From JAXIHJ01 sp034189755 (GTDB lineage: Bacteria; Planctomycetota; Phycisphaerae; SM23-33), in NCBI GenBank assembly GCA_034189755.1, contig JAXIHJ010000027.1, forward strand, positions 1 through 27,661: a stretch of DNA of 27,661 bases, given 5' to 3'. How positions within the stretch are numbered: the first letter of the stretch is position 1; every line of letters starts with the position of its first letter. Shown one piece after another: positions 23,804 to 27,661 of the stretch. The notes beneath the pieces are model-generated. The model was not told where the DNA came from and did no database searches. It saw only the letters and a list, made by a program, of their open reading frames with translations. Both the position numbers and the translations under genes were made by a program.

Positions 23804-24829
23804 TCAAAGGTGCGGAGTAGAAGGTTGAGATTCGGTCGCGGCTTCCTTGGGCAGCCTATCTTGCAATCTGATGAGCTGCTCAAGGCGATGTTCCAATTGC
23901 TCCGAAGCAGAGAAGTCTGTCACCAGACTGCGGAAGGAATCGGGCCCAACGCTCGGCAAACCCGTTTTCTGAACTGCCTTGAATTTCTCGTCAATTGATC
24001 TATCTGACCGGAGAATCTTGGCTATCTTGGGAAGATAAGTGATTGTGCCTTGCTCTCCAAAAGTCATGTGCCCTCCACTGCTGAAAAAGAAGTAAGTATC
24101 ATTCTTCAGAAGGCGGCTAACTAAGTTCTTTCTTTGAAACTCGGCCTGCCTGAGAGCGGCCTCCCTACCGATCAAAGGCTTTCTTCTTGGCATGGCCAGC
24201 GCAAATGCTGTTTCGTCGCCGTTAAAGAAATTCACGATTAGACTGCCAGATTGTGGGTGCAGTCTTGCCTCTCTTGTGCAAGGAAGATCCCGATATATCT
24301 GCTCCATTATCCTACGCTCTTCATCGGGAGAATAATGTTTCTGAACATAAGCGATCTTGCGGCCAACATAGTCTTTGAACGCTCTGTCGTACATGGACGT
24401 CTGCTTCGAGATCTCTTTGGGCATGACAGGGTCCTCGTCACCTGTCGCTACCTGATGCTCTTCTATTAGTTGTCCACGATAGAACCGGCACTCGTTGACG
24501 TAAACGGAGAGACCTTTTCGTGATATTACATATGGGCTGTCCAAGTAACGGCCGTCATAGAAGACAAATCCGGCGTTGATGGGCGAGCTTTGCTCTGTTC
24601 CGAAGATGTTGATTAGTCTAGTCTCTTCGTCGGCGTTCTCGGTACTGTCGACGATAGCGGTGGTCGTCTTGATAGGATGTAATGTTTCGTCTGTCTTTGC
24701 TAGTCCATGTTCGGCCACTGCTTCAGACGAATCTGGCTTATCTGAATCGCCATAGATACCTATCAGCACTGCCGCCGCTGCACATGCAAGCACGAGCACG
24801 GAAATAATCGGGATATACCTGTTCTTCAT
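23804..24829 (-). CDS. Hypothetical membrane-anchored or secreted protein
   Basis: I do not recognise this 341-residue protein. It starts with a single hydrophobic helix (about 5-26, IPIISVLVLACAAAAVLIGI), which could be an anchor or uncleaved signal. A polar Ser/Thr/Glu linker (30-70) follows, then a soluble domain of about 250 residues with a charged helical stretch (150-175) and a C-terminal helix with LEHRLEQLIRLQDRL. A good AAGGAGAT lies upstream of the ATG at 24829. The gap to the gene at 23687 is 116 nt, so co-transcription is possible but not certain. Composition is AT-richer than the hydrogenase operon, as for its neighbour. Confidence 0.7.
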   Translation of the reverse strand: MKNRYIPIISVLVLACAAAAVLIGIYGDSDKPDSSEAVAEHGLAKTDETLHPIKTTTAIVDSTENADEETRLINIFGTEQSSPINAGFVFYDGRYLDSPYVISRKGLSVYVNECRFYRGQLIEEHQVATGDEDPVMPKEISKQTSMYDRAFKDYVGRKIAYVQKHYSPDEERRIMEQIYRDLPCTREARLHPQSGSLIVNFFNGDETAFALAMPRRKPLIGREAALRQAEFQRKNLVSRLLKNDTYFFFSSGGHMTFGEQGTITYLPKIAKILRSDRSIDEKFKAVQKTGLPSVGPDSFRSLVTDFSASEQLEHRLEQLIRLQDRLPKEAATESQPSTPHL

Positions 24830-25334
24830 CTTGCATCTCCTTGCCTTGAAGTCGCCGGCTCACCACGACCAATCCTTATTGTCCTTATTTGGCTTGACAC
24901 GGTTGCCGTCCAATTGCCGGCCGCCGTCAGGGTCCTTGTTCTTACAGCTGGCGGCAACTGCCCGCATAGTGGTCGCTGTCCTGCCCGTTTTGTCATAGTC
25001 GAAACCCAGGATGAACTTATCACTTGTTCCTGCCCATCGATGATCATAAGTAGTGCAACCGCCCTACGCTGGAATCCTTTATACTTCTATACTCCCATTG
25101 CCCAAGATAAAGCTAAAAGATTATCTGAAGGGCAAGCGATTGACAGGGTTCCGGTTATGTGGTAGACTCTGGTTTGACGTGAAGATGCGACCATTCGCTC
25201 ATCTCGGCCACCTTCAACGCCACCAACGCAACCTTCCTTGGCGACTTGCTGGTAGTGCTCATGATCCATGGTGTAGCCCCAATAGCACAATCGCGCAAGC
25301 CTTTAATTCACAAAATAATAGAGCTTTTCTACAG

Positions 25335-25356
25335 GGCAGGTCAGGAACCTTTTTTA
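25335..25356. repeat. Short inverted-repeat element, right copy
   Basis: AGGGCAGGTCAGGAACCTTTTT is an inverted counterpart of the element at 22659-22680, with an extra TCAGG. Together they bracket the two hypothetical genes. The sequence right after it is T-rich. Confidence 0.45.
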
Positions 25357-25412
25357 GTTTTGATTTTGTCATTTTGCTTATTTTTGTCTTTTCGCGGGCG
25401 GCCTCTCGGTCC

Positions 25413-25433
25413 GCGCGCAAACCAGTTGCGCGC
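25413..25433. repeat. Perfect 8-bp GC-rich hairpin
   Basis: GCGCGCAA and TTGCGCGC pair perfectly around ACCAG. On the plus strand the T-rich run precedes the stem instead of following it. On the minus strand the sequence after the stem is A-rich. It therefore does not look like a normal intrinsic terminator in either direction. Confidence 0.5.
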
Positions 25434-25459
25434 CCTGCTTACTGACGGAATCCAGGGTC

Positions 25460-25600
25460 TCAGCGGTATTGCCGGATGCTTTCGGCGATGTTTTCCATCG
25501 GCTCACGCCGCGGCGAGGTGAGGTACAGAACGAACCCTTCTCGGCCCCACCACTTGATATGATTGGCCTTGGCCTGGTCCCAGTCGGCTTTCCACTTCAT
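25460..25600 (-). pseudogene. N-terminal remnant, possibly of a UroD-type methyltransferase
   Basis: This minus-strand frame of 46 residues reads MKWKADWDQAKANHIKWWGR and ends IAESIRQYR before a TGA. The pattern Met-x-Trp-Lys-x-x-Trp followed by KWW looks to me like the N-terminus of uroporphyrinogen-decarboxylase-like proteins, which are far longer (over 300 residues). No continuation is visible after the stop in any minus-strand frame, and there is no clear Shine-Dalgarno. I infer a truncated gene whose rest has been lost to rearrangement; a genuine small protein remains possible. The family memory is not backed by an alignment. Confidence 0.4.
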
Positions 25601-25677
25601 GCGGTCGGCCCGTAAATCTTAGGCATATTTAGGGTTTCGCAAAGTGTAAAACCCGACTGTGTTAAAAAAAAGTAGTG

Positions 25678-25707
25678 TTGGCCCAGGCCGGCGTGGGCTT
25701 TTATAAT
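25678..25707 (+). promoter_or_regulatory. Candidate fhs promoter
   Basis: TTGGCC (25678-25683) and a perfect TATAAT (25702-25707) are 18 nt apart. The leader to the fhs ATG would be about 99 nt. I looked for a folate-type or other riboswitch there and saw no recognisable one. Confidence 0.55.
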
Positions 25708-25812
25708 CGCTGTGTTTCCCGGCCGTGAGGGTCGCCGCTGGGGGGAGAGCAAGGCGGCATAAGGCAATTTTAATCGATACGAATATGGCGCGTAATTCAA
25801 GGAGACGTTGGC

Positions 25813-27561
<1,749 letters not shown>

Positions 27562-27605
27562 TACCCGGCGCACAAAGTTAAAGCACCCGATGTGGGAAGC
27601 ACCCT

Positions 27606-27632
27606 ACGAGCCGCGACCGTGAGGGAGCGGTC
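27606..27632. repeat. Small hairpin repeat downstream of fhs
   Basis: The sequence around GAGCCGCGACCGTGAGGGAG has a 5-bp stem, GACCG (27615-27619) with CGGTC (27628-27632), around TGAGGGAG. Such CCGCGACCGTGAGGGAGCGG words recur between genes in planctomycete-type genomes, as far as I recall. A related CCGTGAGGG word is at 25723-25731, upstream of fhs. The stem has no following T-run, so it is not a clear terminator. Confidence 0.4.
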
Positions 27633-27661
27633 ATTAAGACTTTCGCACCGGTCTGACCGCT

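Larger units (their letters stand above)
24830..25459. other. Intergenic region without a convincing intact gene
   Basis: Several short frames cross this 630-nt stretch, but none has a good start signal or a familiar product. One minus-strand frame from about 25053 to 24860 reads TTYDHRW...KFILGFDYDKTGR and ends in DNKDWSW. It has no start codon at its head and could be the tail of a lost gene. A short inverted repeat lies at 25335-25356 and a GC-rich hairpin at 25413-25433. The region between 25350 and 25392 is strikingly T-rich on the plus strand. Confidence 0.5.

Noticed and set aside
24826..25047. Minus-strand 73-residue gene overlapping the start of the hypothetical gene at 24829
   Set aside because: It ends in an ATGA overlap, which is suggestive, but it has no Shine-Dalgarno and a low-information sequence. 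An alternative frame over the same bases looks more protein-like.
25053..25521. Plus-strand small frames of 130 and 91 residues
   Set aside because: They cross the T-rich tract, the short repeat and the hairpin, have no ribosome binding sites and show no recognisable domain.
25708..25812. Folate-type riboswitch in the fhs leader
   Set aside because: I could not find a pseudoknot or conserved core. The leader shows only a few GC-rich complementary words.

Overview
The window looks like a GC-rich chromosome segment from an anaerobic bacterium. It carries an energy-converting [NiFe]-hydrogenase, a formate-tetrahydrofolate ligase and Fe-S-rich enzymes, and it has no haem-dependent respiratory genes. 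Planctomycetota (Phycisphaerae-like) is my best guess. That guess rests on the style of the repeats, the secreted hypothetical proteins and a UroD-like gene remnant; it is inference, not something the sequence proves.

Layout. (1) 1-1058, minus strand: the N-terminal part of a secreted TPR-containing protein that runs off the left edge. (2) 1167-3041: a complete DsbD-type thiol-disulfide reductase. (3) 3054-3190: a palindromic TTGGAA-rich intergenic repeat, followed by lepA (3243-5072), whose promoter seems to place the transcript start almost on the ATG. (4) 5115-7861: a promoter and a structured leader, then an M24-family metallohydrolase and a DUF362 protein, probably one transcription unit. 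(5) 8010-22652: eighteen plus-strand genes with overlaps or gaps of at most 43 nt. They encode a membrane-bound group 4 [NiFe]-hydrogenase fused to a complete Mrp-type antiporter module. The order is HydB-like, HydG-like flavoprotein, NuoG/FdhA-like protein, four-cluster ferredoxin, NuoH-, NuoB-, NuoC- and NuoD-like, NuoL-like, MbhD/E fusion, MnhB, C, D, E, F, G, NuoI-like, and the hydrogenase maturation protease. (6) 22659-25357: an AT-richer island with two minus-strand hypothetical envelope proteins, bounded by inverted copies of a short CAGGAACCTTTT element. (7) 25460-25600: a short minus-strand gene remnant. (8) 25813-27561: fhs with a good promoter, followed by a small hairpin repeat.

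How the large operon may work. The catalytic subunit keeps both CxxC pairs that bind the NiFe site and a C-terminal tail of the kind removed by the HycI-type protease encoded as the last gene. The small subunit has the CxxC of hydrogenases rather than the CC of complex I. The Mrp subunits and two antiporter-like proton channels should couple electron transfer to H+ or Na+ movement. The unusual part is the electron-input arm. A HydB/HydG diaphorase of the kind found in soluble group 3b hydrogenases sits next to a NuoG-like molybdopterin-family protein that keeps its [4Fe-4S] cysteines but shows no Cys/Sec-His-Gly-Pro active site. This suggests a complex I-like machine joining NAD(P)H (or another carrier) to H2 and an ion gradient. 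It is the best candidate here for a little-described system.
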